Source of the DNA: Chryseobacterium indologenes
GTDB taxonomy: Bacteria > Bacteroidota > Bacteroidia > Flavobacteriales > Weeksellaceae
DNA length: 64,000 nucleotides
Direction of reading: 5' to 3'
NCBI GenBank assembly: GCA_002439165.1
Contig: DJTE01000033.1
Location: 186,001 to 250,000, forward strand
The position numbers and the translations under genes were made by a program. Below the pieces are notes generated by a model that saw only the letters and a list, made by a program, of their open reading frames with translations, did not search any database and was not told where the DNA came from. Of the stretch, positions 16,919 through 24,367 are shown in pieces (within the stretch, counting starts at the first letter, position 1; every line of letters begins with the position of its first letter).

Positions 16919-17020
16919 CAGCTGTATAAACTCCATGAATTACGGCTTTATTTTCACCTTTAACAAATTTTGATTTCAATAGAAAAGGTCAGGTTTATGT
17001 ATTTAAATCTGACCTTTTCA
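16919..17020 (+). ncRNA. Candidate small RNA from the orphan sigma-54-like promoter
   Basis: A transcript starting about 12 bases after the -12 element at 16907 would run about 100 bases to a strong hairpin, AAAAGGTCAG / CTGACCTTTT (16983-17018) whose stem is extended by GTTTA/TAAAT. The only reading frame is a 12-codon one (ATG at about 16935), too short to judge. It could equally be the remains of a lost porin copy. Both ends are sequence-based predictions; there is no conservation evidence here. Confidence 0.35.
16983..17020 (+). terminator. Hairpin before porin gene 2
   Basis: Stem AAAAGGTCAG-GTTTA / TAAAT-CTGACCTTTT. It ends the possible orphan transcript and insulates porin gene 2. Confidence 0.7.
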
Positions 17021-17051
17021 TTTCCATATGACTTTTATCAGTTTTCTTATT

Positions 17052-17067
17052 TTGGTAAAGCATTTGC
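17052..17067 (+). promoter_or_regulatory. Sigma-54-like promoter of porin gene 2
   Basis: TGGTAAAGCATTTGC at 17053-17067 has GG-N10-GC geometry; the start codon is 34 bases downstream. Confidence 0.5.
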
Positions 17068-17100
17068 TGCAAAATGGTGAACAAGTATTAAATTAAAATC

Positions 17101-17790
17101 ATGAAAAAACTATTTTTAGGACTCGCTCTTGTGGGAAGTCTTTTCACTTACGCTCAGGAAAAAGAAAAAACAAAATCAACTTCACCGGTTACTTTCGGGG
17201 TTAAAGCCGGACTAAATGCTGCTACTCTAACGAAAGCAGACAATTACGATAATGAACAGAAGCTGAAAGCCGGTTTCCATGCAGGCGTATTCGTGAATAT
17301 TCCTGTTGCTGAAAAATTCAGTATTCAGCCTGAACTTCTTTTCAGCCAGCTTGGTTCAAAAACTGAAGACAGCTATACCTATTATTCAGACAATTACAGA
17401 TTCAGGCAGGAATATGATTATAAATTAAATCTGAATTATATCACATTGCCTGTTATGGTACAGTATAACATCCTTCCTCAACTTTATGTAGAAGCAGGTC
17501 CTGAATTTGGATTACTGTTGGGAGGAAGATCCAAAGGCGACAGAACATTAACAGAAACAACAGGAAATATAACCACCACAAAGACTGAAAAGTTCTCTGA
17601 TAAAATCCCTACTAAAATTTATAATAAGTTCAATTTCGGAATCGGGATCGGAGCAGGATATTATTTCACCGAAAACTTTGGGGTTACTGCCAGATTTACC
17701 GCAGGAGTTACCGATATTTTCAAAAATAATTCAGGTGATGCCATCAGAAACAATGCATTTCAGGTGGGGGTAGCTTATAAATTCAAATAA
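17101..17790 (+). CDS. Outer-membrane beta-barrel (porin family) protein 2
   Basis: A 229-residue paralog of porin protein 1, with signal peptide MKKLFLGLALVGSLFTYA followed by QEKEK. Shared barrel strands include PVTFGVKAGLNAATL, FSIQPELLFSQLG, YITLPVMVQYN, LYVEAGPEFGLLLGG and GIGAGYYFTENFGVTARFTAGVTDIFKN, and the C-terminal strand VGVAYKFK. The C-terminal third is nearly the same as in protein 1, so the duplication is recent; the extracellular-loop segments (about residues 80-105 and 140-170) differ most, as expected for exposed loops. Confidence 0.88.
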   Translation: MKKLFLGLALVGSLFTYAQEKEKTKSTSPVTFGVKAGLNAATLTKADNYDNEQKLKAGFHAGVFVNIPVAEKFSIQPELLFSQLGSKTEDSYTYYSDNYRFRQEYDYKLNLNYITLPVMVQYNILPQLYVEAGPEFGLLLGGRSKGDRTLTETTGNITTTKTEKFSDKIPTKIYNKFNFGIGIGAGYYFTENFGVTARFTAGVTDIFKNNSGDAIRNNAFQVGVAYKFK

Positions 17791-17812
17791 GATCATATAT
17801 ATTTTTCAAAAA

Positions 17813-17845
17813 AAGCCGGGTTTTCTCTGAGAAGCCCGGCTTTTT
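17813..17845 (+). terminator. Terminator of porin gene 2
   Basis: AAGCCGGG / CCCGGCTT stem followed by TTTTT. Confidence 0.85.
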
Positions 17846-17936
17846 GTTATATAAGATACCGAGAATCACTGTTCATTACGGAAACCCATAAGGCTACCGG
17901 CTTTAAGTGTTATAGATTTGGAAATAAAATAAAACT

Positions 17937-19646
17937 ATGGACGCAGGAAAAAGAACGATCAACGATATTTTTAACGGTAACAGGATTCTGGAAGTCCCTT
18001 TTTTTCAAAGAGCATATGTCTGGGGAGAAGAACAATGGGAAAGACTTCTGGAAGATATGGAAAATATAAGTTTTGCCAATAAACCCTATTTTTTAGGTTC
18101 TGTCATTCTAAAACAGCAGCCGACAGCAACAGGCAGCAGGGTTGGAGATAAAAGAACACTTATTGACGGACAGCAGCGGCTGACCACGCTATCCATATTT
18201 TTTAAAGTATTGTCGTTAAATACCGGTGATGATTATGAATACAACAGAATGTTTAAGCTGAGAGACTTAATTGCCATTCAGCATAATCACAATGATATTG
18301 ATGCTTACGAACAGGTTATGGACCTTAATGAATTAAAAGACCTCAACGGCACGGATAATATCACAAAAGCATATCTCTACTTTAAACAGCATATGAATCC
18401 AGACAAACTGGACATTAATAATATCCTGTCAAAAATTTTGTTTGTAGGCATCGATCTTGACGAGAATGAAGATGAACAGCAGATTTTTGACACCATCAAC
18501 TCTCTCGGCGTTAAGCTAACTACCGCAGAACTCCTGAAGAATTATTTCTTCAACAGAGATGAAATTTCAGCTTATCATACCTACTGGAAAAATATTTTTG
18601 AAAAGGATGATGAATCTAAAAATTACTGGGATAAAGAAATTACCACCGGAAGATCAAAAAGAACATTCATTGACCTGTTTTTCTTTTCCTACCTTCAGAT
18701 CAAAATTCAGGATAAAACACTGAATGTAAAGACAGAAGACAAAATAGAGTTTTCAAAAGTAGAACATTTATTTGAATCTTATAAAAGCTTCATCAAAAAT
18801 TATCTGGATAATGATAAGAAAACGATACTTGCTGAAATAAAGGATTACGCAATGATCTTTCAAGAGAATTTTGATTTTGATATTATTGAAAATGAGCTTA
18901 CCGCCCATTCAGGAATAGAAAGAATCAACGCCGTGATTTTCGGATTGGATACCTCCACCCTGATTCCTTATGTACTTTACATTCTTAAAAATGTTGTAAA
19001 CGATAATGACCGGAATGAACTTTTTGATTTTCTTGAATCTTTTATTATGCGGCGGATGGTTGTTCATGCCACCACCAAAAATTATAATCAGCTTTTTACA
19101 GACAGACTTATTAATCATGAAATTTTATCAAAAAAACAGTTTCTGGAATTTCTGGAAGGCCAGGCAGATAAAGTTAACTTCCTGCCTTCAGACAAAGAAC
19201 TTAAAAACGGATTTGAAAATTCCTATCTGATCAATAAACAGTCCGCAGGAATTTTATATTTTATTGAGTCCAAGATACGTAACAGAAGCTTACAGTCTAC
19301 ACAGCTTCTGGGAATCAGTAAATACAGTCTTGAACATCTTATGCCAAAAAAATGGGAAAATCATTGGGGTAAATTATCCAGTCAGGAAGATAAAATGAAA
19401 CGTAACAGAAAACTACTTACCTTAGGTAACCTTACTATCATTACGCAAAATCTGAACTCAGCAATTCGGGATGCCAACTGGACAGTTAAAAGAAAAGGCA
19501 AAGGAGATAAAAAAGGGCTAAACACTTATTCAGCAGGACTTGAAACAATAAGTCAATTTCTGATTCTTGATCAGTGGAATGAACAGACCATTGAAGAGAG
19601 AGCAGAGTTTCTGTATAGCAAAGCAAAGAAAATATGGACGATCTGA
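17937..19646 (+). CDS. DUF262/DUF1524 protein, GmrSD-like nuclease
   Basis: A 569-residue single-chain protein joining an N-terminal DUF262 (ParB/Srx-like NTPase) domain to a C-terminal DUF1524 HNH-type nuclease domain, as in GmrSD type IV restriction enzymes, which attack modified (glucosylated hydroxymethylcytosine) DNA. DUF262 landmarks: VPFFQRAYVWG at residues 20-30 and IDGQQRLTTL at 76-85. DUF1524 landmarks near the C-terminus: LEHLMPKKW and LGNLTIITQNLNSAI, carrying the His and Asn of the HNH motif. Anti-phage defence is the likely role; the exact target is unknown. It sits between porin paralogs 2 and 3 with its own terminator, like a cargo gene inserted into a housekeeping spacer, but I see no integrase or flanking repeat. 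Confidence 0.85.
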   Translation: MDAGKRTINDIFNGNRILEVPFFQRAYVWGEEQWERLLEDMENISFANKPYFLGSVILKQQPTATGSRVGDKRTLIDGQQRLTTLSIFFKVLSLNTGDDYEYNRMFKLRDLIAIQHNHNDIDAYEQVMDLNELKDLNGTDNITKAYLYFKQHMNPDKLDINNILSKILFVGIDLDENEDEQQIFDTINSLGVKLTTAELLKNYFFNRDEISAYHTYWKNIFEKDDESKNYWDKEITTGRSKRTFIDLFFFSYLQIKIQDKTLNVKTEDKIEFSKVEHLFESYKSFIKNYLDNDKKTILAEIKDYAMIFQENFDFDIIENELTAHSGIERINAVIFGLDTSTLIPYVLYILKNVVNDNDRNELFDFLESFIMRRMVVHATTKNYNQLFTDRLINHEILSKKQFLEFLEGQADKVNFLPSDKELKNGFENSYLINKQSAGILYFIESKIRNRSLQSTQLLGISKYSLEHLMPKKWENHWGKLSSQEDKMKRNRKLLTLGNLTIITQNLNSAIRDANWTVKRKGKGDKKGLNTYSAGLETISQFLILDQWNEQTIEERAEFLYSKAKKIWTI

Positions 19647-19694
19647 TTAACAACAGCTTGTTCTATTCATAAATATTCCTTTTATTAAGTTTTT

Positions 19695-19728
19695 ACCGGA
19701 ACTTCCAGAAGAAGTCCGGTGTTTTTTT
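19695..19728 (+). terminator. Terminator of the DUF262 gene
   Basis: ACCGGAACTTC / GAAGTCCGGT stem with TTTTTTT tail. Confidence 0.85.
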
Positions 19729-19900
19729 ATGTGTAGAAATCCTTCATTAAAATAAATCAACTGATCGGTGTAAAAAACAGAAAAATCTTCAAAAAAATCA
19801 GATTACCGCCATCAATATTTTATAAATACTAAAGAAAAGCTCACAAAAAGAAAGAGTAAAAACCTCCTCCAAAGGCCTACAAATAGGGATTTCCAGAGTT

Positions 19901-19915
19901 TGGCAAGCATTTTGT
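19901..19915 (+). promoter_or_regulatory. Sigma-54-like promoter of porin gene 3
   Basis: TGGCAAGCATTTTGT has the GG-N10-G spacing; the base after the -12 G is T rather than C. The start codon is 66 bases downstream. The rest of the spacer (19729-19900) is AT-rich with no gene. Confidence 0.45.
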
Positions 19916-19980
19916 AAAATATTTCAAGTCTGATTGAAAAATCAGGCAAGAAGTAAAGTAGTAAATAAAAAAATAAAATT

Positions 19981-20682
19981 ATGAAGAAGTTATTTCTAGG
20001 GCTGGCAGCCACTGCCGGCACGCTGACTTTTGCGCAGGAAACAAAAACTGTAACCCCGGAACCTATTAAAAAGGAAATACCTCCTGTCAAATTCGGGATC
20101 AAAGCCGGAGGAAACTCAGCTCAGTTCAGTCAGCAGAGTTTTGGTCTGAACAGCCAGAAACTAGGTTTTCATGCAGGAGCATTCGTTAACATTCCCATTT
20201 CAAAACAGTTCAGTTTACAGCCGGAGGTTCTATACAACCAGATGGGGGCAAGAGATGTAGCTTACTCCACAGAGGAAACAGTAGGAGCAACTACCGTAAA
20301 GACCAAAGGACAGGATAAAATCACCATGAATTATATCTCCGTTCCGCTAATGGTTCAGATGAGACCTACTGAAAAGTTCTATGTAGAAGCAGGACCTGAA
20401 TTCAGTTATTTTATCAACGGAAAAAACAAGGGAGAGGCCACCATATCTACCACAACAGGAGGAGCAACCACTACCCAGACCCAATCTCATTCTGAAGATC
20501 TTAACAAGGATAACATCAACAAATTCAACTTTGGTTTAGGACTGGGATTAGGATATGACATTACTTCCAATATCGGAATCAATGCAAGATATGTAAACAG
20601 CCTTACCAAGATTGATAAAAATCTGCCGGCAGCTGAAAATAACAACAGAGTTTTCCAGCTGGGGCTAAACTACAAGTTCTAA
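19981..20682 (+). CDS. Outer-membrane beta-barrel (porin family) protein 3
   Basis: A 233-residue paralog with signal peptide MKKLFLGLAATAGTLTFA followed by QETK. Barrel strands PVKFGIKAGGNSAQF, FSLQPEVLYNQMG, YISVPLMVQMRP, FYVEAGPEFSYFING and the terminal VFQLGLNYKF are shared with the two upstream copies, while the loop segments are different. It has its own promoter-like element and a long downstream hairpin. Confidence 0.88.
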   Translation: MKKLFLGLAATAGTLTFAQETKTVTPEPIKKEIPPVKFGIKAGGNSAQFSQQSFGLNSQKLGFHAGAFVNIPISKQFSLQPEVLYNQMGARDVAYSTEETVGATTVKTKGQDKITMNYISVPLMVQMRPTEKFYVEAGPEFSYFINGKNKGEATISTTTGGATTTQTQSHSEDLNKDNINKFNFGLGLGLGYDITSNIGINARYVNSLTKIDKNLPAAENNNRVFQLGLNYKF

Positions 20683-20701
20683 TATAAGACAACCAATTTT
20701 T

Positions 20702-20760
20702 TAACTCCAATAGTAAAGGCCTGATTTAACGTGTTAAATCAGGCCTTTCATTGGAGTTAA
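20702..20760. terminator. Long inverted repeat after porin gene 3
   Basis: TAACTCCAAT + AAAGGCCTGATTTAAC and GTTAAATCAGGCCTTT + ATTGGAGTTA face each other across a GT loop, with one small bulge. The arms are about 27 bases, much longer than an ordinary terminator, and no T-run follows. It probably ends transcription of porin gene 3. Confidence 0.7.
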
Positions 20761-20805
20761 AGTAAATTAATTATCCTCAGTCGGGATAAGAATTTTTGAT
20801 TTATA

Positions 20806-20938
20806 GAGCCTGGAAGCCCGGAGATGAAAGAGGGAGGTTCTGAAGATCGTCAATAATAGGCTGCCATCTTTCAGCTCATTTGATTTTACAGAAGTTTTCA
20901 GTATCTAACCCGGTCCCTTTCTTCCATCTTTCATCCTT
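20806..20938 (+). repeat. Dispersed intergenic repeat family B, copy 1
   Basis: About 130 bases with imperfect terminal inverted repeats (GATGAAAGAGGGAGG near 20823; TCTTCCATCTTTCATC near 20930). Two internal blocks match the copy at 48147-48285 in the opposite orientation: CTGAAGATCGT at about 20840 and a 30-base block at 20879-20908 (TTTGATTTTACAG, TTTCAGTAT). No reading frame spans it. It looks like a small non-coding mobile or palindromic element. Confidence 0.6.
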
Positions 20939-20968
20939 TAATCTTAATTTCCTTAACCCGAATTCAGG

Positions 20969-22468
20969 TTAATTGAATAATTCTACCTCCTCTCCTTTTC
21001 CTACCGGATATTCTTCTGTAAAACATCCGAAACAGTGGTTGGAAGAGCCTAAAATTTCTTTAAGATTATCTGTACTTAAAAACTCCAGAGAATCTACCCC
21101 GAGATAGTCTCTGAGTTCTTCCGTAGACATATTGGCTGAGATCAGATCATCTTTGGATGGTGTATCAATTCCAAGATAGCAGGGTGCGATAATAGGAGGA
21201 GAAACACTTCTGAAGTGGATTTCTTTTACCCCGGCATCTTTCAGGATTTTCACCAGTCTTTTGGAAGTGGTTCCTCTTACAATAGAATCGTCAATGATTA
21301 CCACTCTTTTATCTTTGATCTCGGAAATAATCGGGTTCAGCTTAAGGTTCACTACCCTTTCTCTCATTTCCTGTGTAGGTACAATGAAACTTCTTCCGAT
21401 ATATCTGTTCTTGATCAGTACGGGACGGAAAGGTATTCCTGAAGCTTTGGAGAAACCGATGGCAGCCGGAACTCCTGAATCAGGAACTCCAATAACAAGG
21501 TCTGCCTCTACCGGAGCCTGCTCCCAGATTTTTTCACCGGATTTTTCTCTGATCTCGTACACGTTGATGTTTTCCAGTGAAGAGTCAGGTCTTGCAAAGT
21601 AAATATACTCAAAAGAGCAGATTCTCTGTTTCCCCTTCTTTTCATCTACCATATAAGAGTGCAGTTTTCCGGGTTCGTTCTCATTGGTATAGATAATTTC
21701 TCCCGGAAGGATATCCCTTACATACTGGGCACCTACGGCATCCAGGGCTACCGATTCGGAAGCCACCACATAAGATTTCTCATCAATAGCCCCCAGAACC
21801 AAAGGTCTGATTCCGTTGAAATCCCTGAACGCAAAGAATTTATTTCTCGTCATTCCCACTACCGAATACGCACCTTCAATTTTTTCCATCGTCGCTTTAA
21901 TGGCTCCACGAAGTCCCAGATCAAGGTTTTTCTGGATCAGTCTCAGGATAACTTCAGAATCCGAAGTAGCTCTGAAAACCACTCCTTCAGCCTCCAGTTC
22001 AGCTTTCAGCTCTTTCGCATTGGTAAGGTTCCCGTTATGGGCAATAGACAGGATAATCTGGTCGTATTCATTTTTCGCAAAGAACGGCTGGAAATTATAT
22101 TTCTTCTTATCTCCCGCGGTAGTATATCTCGTATGCCCGATCGCTGAATTCCCCATAAAGGTCTCCGGCTCCTGGATTTCTTTATAAACATCCAAAACCA
22201 GTCCTTCATCCTTCATATTGGTGATCTTTCCGTTTTTCAGGACGGAAATACCACAGGCCTCCTGCCCTCTGTGCTGAAGGGCAAAAAGACCGAACTGAGA
22301 CAGAGAGAACGTATCCAGATCATTATCAGAATACAGTCCGAAAATCCCGCACTCCTCATTGGGAGCATCCAGTCTTTCCTCTTCCTGCGTTCTGAAAAGA
22401 TTGCGTCCGTAGGTCTGGTCTTTAAACTGTTTTAAATATTCACTTTTATGAATGTCTAAACTTTTCAT
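20969..22468 (-). CDS. purF: Amidophosphoribosyltransferase
   Basis: First committed step of purine synthesis: PRPP + glutamine to 5-phosphoribosylamine. The protein is 499 residues. Nucleophilic Cys40 (EECGIFGLY) follows a 39-residue propeptide, so processing is expected as in B. subtilis. Four cysteines suited to a 4Fe-4S cluster are present (RICSFEYIYFARPDS, APCYLGID, CFGCFTEEYP), placing it in the Bacillus-type class. The PRPP loop is VVIIDDSIVRGTTSKR at about 364-379. It lies 78 bases after purC on the same strand. Confidence 0.96.
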   Translation of the reverse strand: MKSLDIHKSEYLKQFKDQTYGRNLFRTQEEERLDAPNEECGIFGLYSDNDLDTFSLSQFGLFALQHRGQEACGISVLKNGKITNMKDEGLVLDVYKEIQEPETFMGNSAIGHTRYTTAGDKKKYNFQPFFAKNEYDQIILSIAHNGNLTNAKELKAELEAEGVVFRATSDSEVILRLIQKNLDLGLRGAIKATMEKIEGAYSVVGMTRNKFFAFRDFNGIRPLVLGAIDEKSYVVASESVALDAVGAQYVRDILPGEIIYTNENEPGKLHSYMVDEKKGKQRICSFEYIYFARPDSSLENINVYEIREKSGEKIWEQAPVEADLVIGVPDSGVPAAIGFSKASGIPFRPVLIKNRYIGRSFIVPTQEMRERVVNLKLNPIISEIKDKRVVIIDDSIVRGTTSKRLVKILKDAGVKEIHFRSVSPPIIAPCYLGIDTPSKDDLISANMSTEELRDYLGVDSLEFLSTDNLKEILGSSNHCFGCFTEEYPVGKGEEVELFN

Positions 22469-22546
22469 TTCTATTTTTTCTAATTTAGAAGTTAACTGTT
22501 AGATACTTAAAACCGGCACAGGTTAACTTCAATGATCATTTTTAAA

Positions 22547-23266
22547 CTACTTTCCAAGTAAGTTTTTCAGTCTGTTGTAGATCTCCACATATGCTTCCGT
22601 AACTTCTCCAAGATCTCTTCTGAATCTGTCTTTATCAAGCTTCTTCATTGTATCTTTATCCCAGAGTCTGCACGTATCCGGAGAAATTTCGTCTGCAAGA
22701 ATGATCTCACCGTCTGAAGTTTTTCCTAATTCAATTTTGAAATCCACAAGGATGATATTCATTTTATCAAAAAGATCAATCAGGATCTCGTTGATGTCAG
22801 AAGTCAGCTCGTACATTTCATCAAGCTCTTCGTAAGTAGCTGCTCCCAGGAAAACAGCATGGTGATCGTTGATAAGCGGATCTCCCAATTCGTCTTTTTT
22901 ATAACAGATATCGAAGATGGTTACCGGAGATTTAATTCCCTCTTCCACTCCCAATCTCTGAGCCATGCTTCCCGCAGAATAGTTTCTTACCACCATTTCC
23001 AGAGGAATGATCGATACTTTTCTTACCAGCTGCTCTCTTTCGTTTAACTGTTTAATGAAATGAGTTTTAATCCCTTTTTCATTTAAGTATTCAAAGATCA
23101 GGGTAGTAATGGCGTTATTCATTTCCCCTTTCAGGTCTACCTGCCCTCTCTTCTGAGCATTAAATGCAGTAGCATCGTCTTTGAAACGCACTACCACCTC
23201 ATCAGGATTATCGGTTGCAAATACCTGTTTTGCTTTACCTTCGTACAACATTTCTTTCTTTTCCAT
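22547..23266 (-). CDS. purC: Phosphoribosylaminoimidazole-succinocarboxamide synthase
   Basis: SAICAR synthase: ATP-dependent joining of aspartate to CAIR in purine synthesis. It is 239 residues, the normal size. N-terminal LYEGKAKQVFATDN is the nucleotide-binding hairpin; later motifs are RNYSAGSMAQRLGVEEG and LVDFKIELGKTSDGEIILADEISPDTCRLWD, the family signatures. purC precedes purF as a likely two-gene operon. Confidence 0.96.
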   Translation of the reverse strand: MEKKEMLYEGKAKQVFATDNPDEVVVRFKDDATAFNAQKRGQVDLKGEMNNAITTLIFEYLNEKGIKTHFIKQLNEREQLVRKVSIIPLEMVVRNYSAGSMAQRLGVEEGIKSPVTIFDICYKKDELGDPLINDHHAVFLGAATYEELDEMYELTSDINEILIDLFDKMNIILVDFKIELGKTSDGEIILADEISPDTCRLWDKDTMKKLDKDRFRRDLGEVTEAYVEIYNRLKNLLGK

Positions 23267-23299
23267 TTCTAAAATTCTTATTAGTTAGATTTATTTAAA

Positions 23300-23506
23300 T
23301 TATTTTATTAAAATACCTTTTAAAGCAGCTATTCCGGACCTCAGTGAAAAACCAATCGTATGCTTACGGCTCCATCCGGAATAAGAGCATACAGAGATAA
23401 GCCGGAACTTTTTAAGCTGGCGGCGCTCCCTATCAGCAACCCATGAATTTGGCTGAAGAATAAAATCTCCGGATAAATGTGCCAATATGAGTTGAGTAAA
23501 GATCAT
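23300..23506 (-). pseudogene. DUF3307 protein remnant
   Basis: The frame opens with FTQLILAHLSGDFILQPNSW, a clear DUF3307 N-terminus (membrane protein, normally about 230-250 residues), and keeps family-like sequence for about 38 residues (to KKFRLIS). The rest (SVCSYSGWSRKHTIG...) is unrelated and the frame stops at 68 residues. DUF3307 is the usual partner encoded next to SatD, and the frame starts 2 bases after the satD stop, so this was once a SatD-DUF3307 operon whose second gene has been truncated. Confidence 0.75.
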
Positions 23507-23508
23507 GT

Positions 23509-24114
23509 TTACAGTTCCGAGATTTTCTTTCTGAAATATTGATTGGTTTCTACGATCAGTTCGTAGTTGGCGCGTTTCAGTCTCTGGCTTACCGAGGACT
23601 GTGATATAGCAAATTTTTTGGCGAGATCTTCCTGGGTAATATCCTGGTTCATGATCATTTCATGAATAATCTCTGCTGTGGCTACCGTCCAGTTGTCGAA
23701 ATCTTTGGTAGACCATTTCAGAAGGATGTTAAGATCCCTGTCTACGGCTTCGCTGGAGGTTTTTATGGCAACTGTATGTCCGTCGCTTTTCAGATCCTTC
23801 AGAAGTCTGCCGGAATGCACATAAGCGGTACCGTTGGATTCGGTGATCTTTTCAGAAGAAAAATTTTCCTCCCCGATGCCTATGGCCAGTCTTATATCCA
23901 GATTTTCCTGGCTTTTTATGAGTGATTTAATGGCTAGAAAATGCCAGAAAGCGTCATCAATGCTGCATTTGAACTGAAATTCGTCTCCCCGGTAGATTTC
24001 CCACACAAGTGGTGAACTTCCCCAGGTTTCCAGAAGATTTTTGAGTCTGGTCAACCAGGCTTCTGTGTCCGCGTGCTGTGAATTTATAATATCTCCGGTA
24101 ATAACCGCTATCAT
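23509..24114 (-). CDS. SatD family protein (HTH C-terminus)
   Basis: A 201-residue SatD-family protein: the N-terminus MIAVITGDIINSQHAD is diagnostic. The C-terminus carries a helix-turn-helix (EDLAKKFAISQSSVSQRLKRANYELI, about 163-188), so it probably binds DNA. The biochemical role of the family is not established to my knowledge. Directly upstream are three 20-bp operators at exact 29-bp spacing, the first overlapping its -7 element, so autoregulation is likely. The predicted transcription start is at or within a few bases of the ATG, implying a leaderless mRNA. The downstream DUF3307 partner is broken. Confidence 0.85.
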   Translation of the reverse strand: MIAVITGDIINSQHADTEAWLTRLKNLLETWGSSPLVWEIYRGDEFQFKCSIDDAFWHFLAIKSLIKSQENLDIRLAIGIGEENFSSEKITESNGTAYVHSGRLLKDLKSDGHTVAIKTSSEAVDRDLNILLKWSTKDFDNWTVATAEIIHEMIMNQDITQEDLAKKFAISQSSVSQRLKRANYELIVETNQYFRKKISEL

Positions 24115-24118
24115 GATG

Positions 24119-24126
24119 CAAATATA
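24119..24126 (-). promoter_or_regulatory. -7 element TATATTTG of satD
   Basis: Minus-strand TATATTTG overlapping operator 1 and only 4 bases from the ATG (24112-24114). Confidence 0.5.
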
Positions 24127-24200
24127 AGCATAATTACTTATAAATAAAAAATATAAGCAGAAACACTTATAGATATTAATTATTAGTGAATCTGCTTATA
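24123..24200. promoter_or_regulatory. Three-site operator array upstream of satD
   Basis: Inverted repeat TATAAG-N8-CTTATA occurs at 24123-24142 and 24152-24171, and with one mismatch (TATTAG-N8-CTTATA) at 24181-24200. The starts are exactly 29 bp apart. Operator 1 covers the -7 element. This is what a repressor operator array looks like; the HTH of SatD is the obvious candidate to bind it. Confidence 0.7.
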
Positions 24201-24253
24201 TCGATGATGTCGTAAAAATAAGGCTTAAAGAAGATGAATACGGCTATTTTCAA

Positions 24254-24342
24254 GGAGCTGTTTCCTGCTTATCCGCTCATACTCCTCGCGCCAGGCTTTC
24301 CCTTTTCATGCTGCGGGGTAACCGCTGCTATCAGGGCTATGG
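24254..24342 (-). ncRNA. Flavo-1-like RNA element (candidate)
   Basis: On the minus strand the segment runs from AGCCCTGATAGCAGCGG through TATGAGCGGATAAGCAGG to AACAGCTCC. This word order (AGCCC-GAT-AGCGG ... AGCGGAxAGCxGG-AAA-AGCTCC) matches the widespread flavobacterial intergenic element that I believe is the Flavo-1 RNA motif; the identification is from memory. The variable middle part (CCCCGC ... CGCGAGG) would form the variable hairpin. Function unknown. It lies between satD and the endonuclease gene. Confidence 0.55.
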
Positions 24343-24367
24343 AATGCCGTACTCCAACCTTATACTG

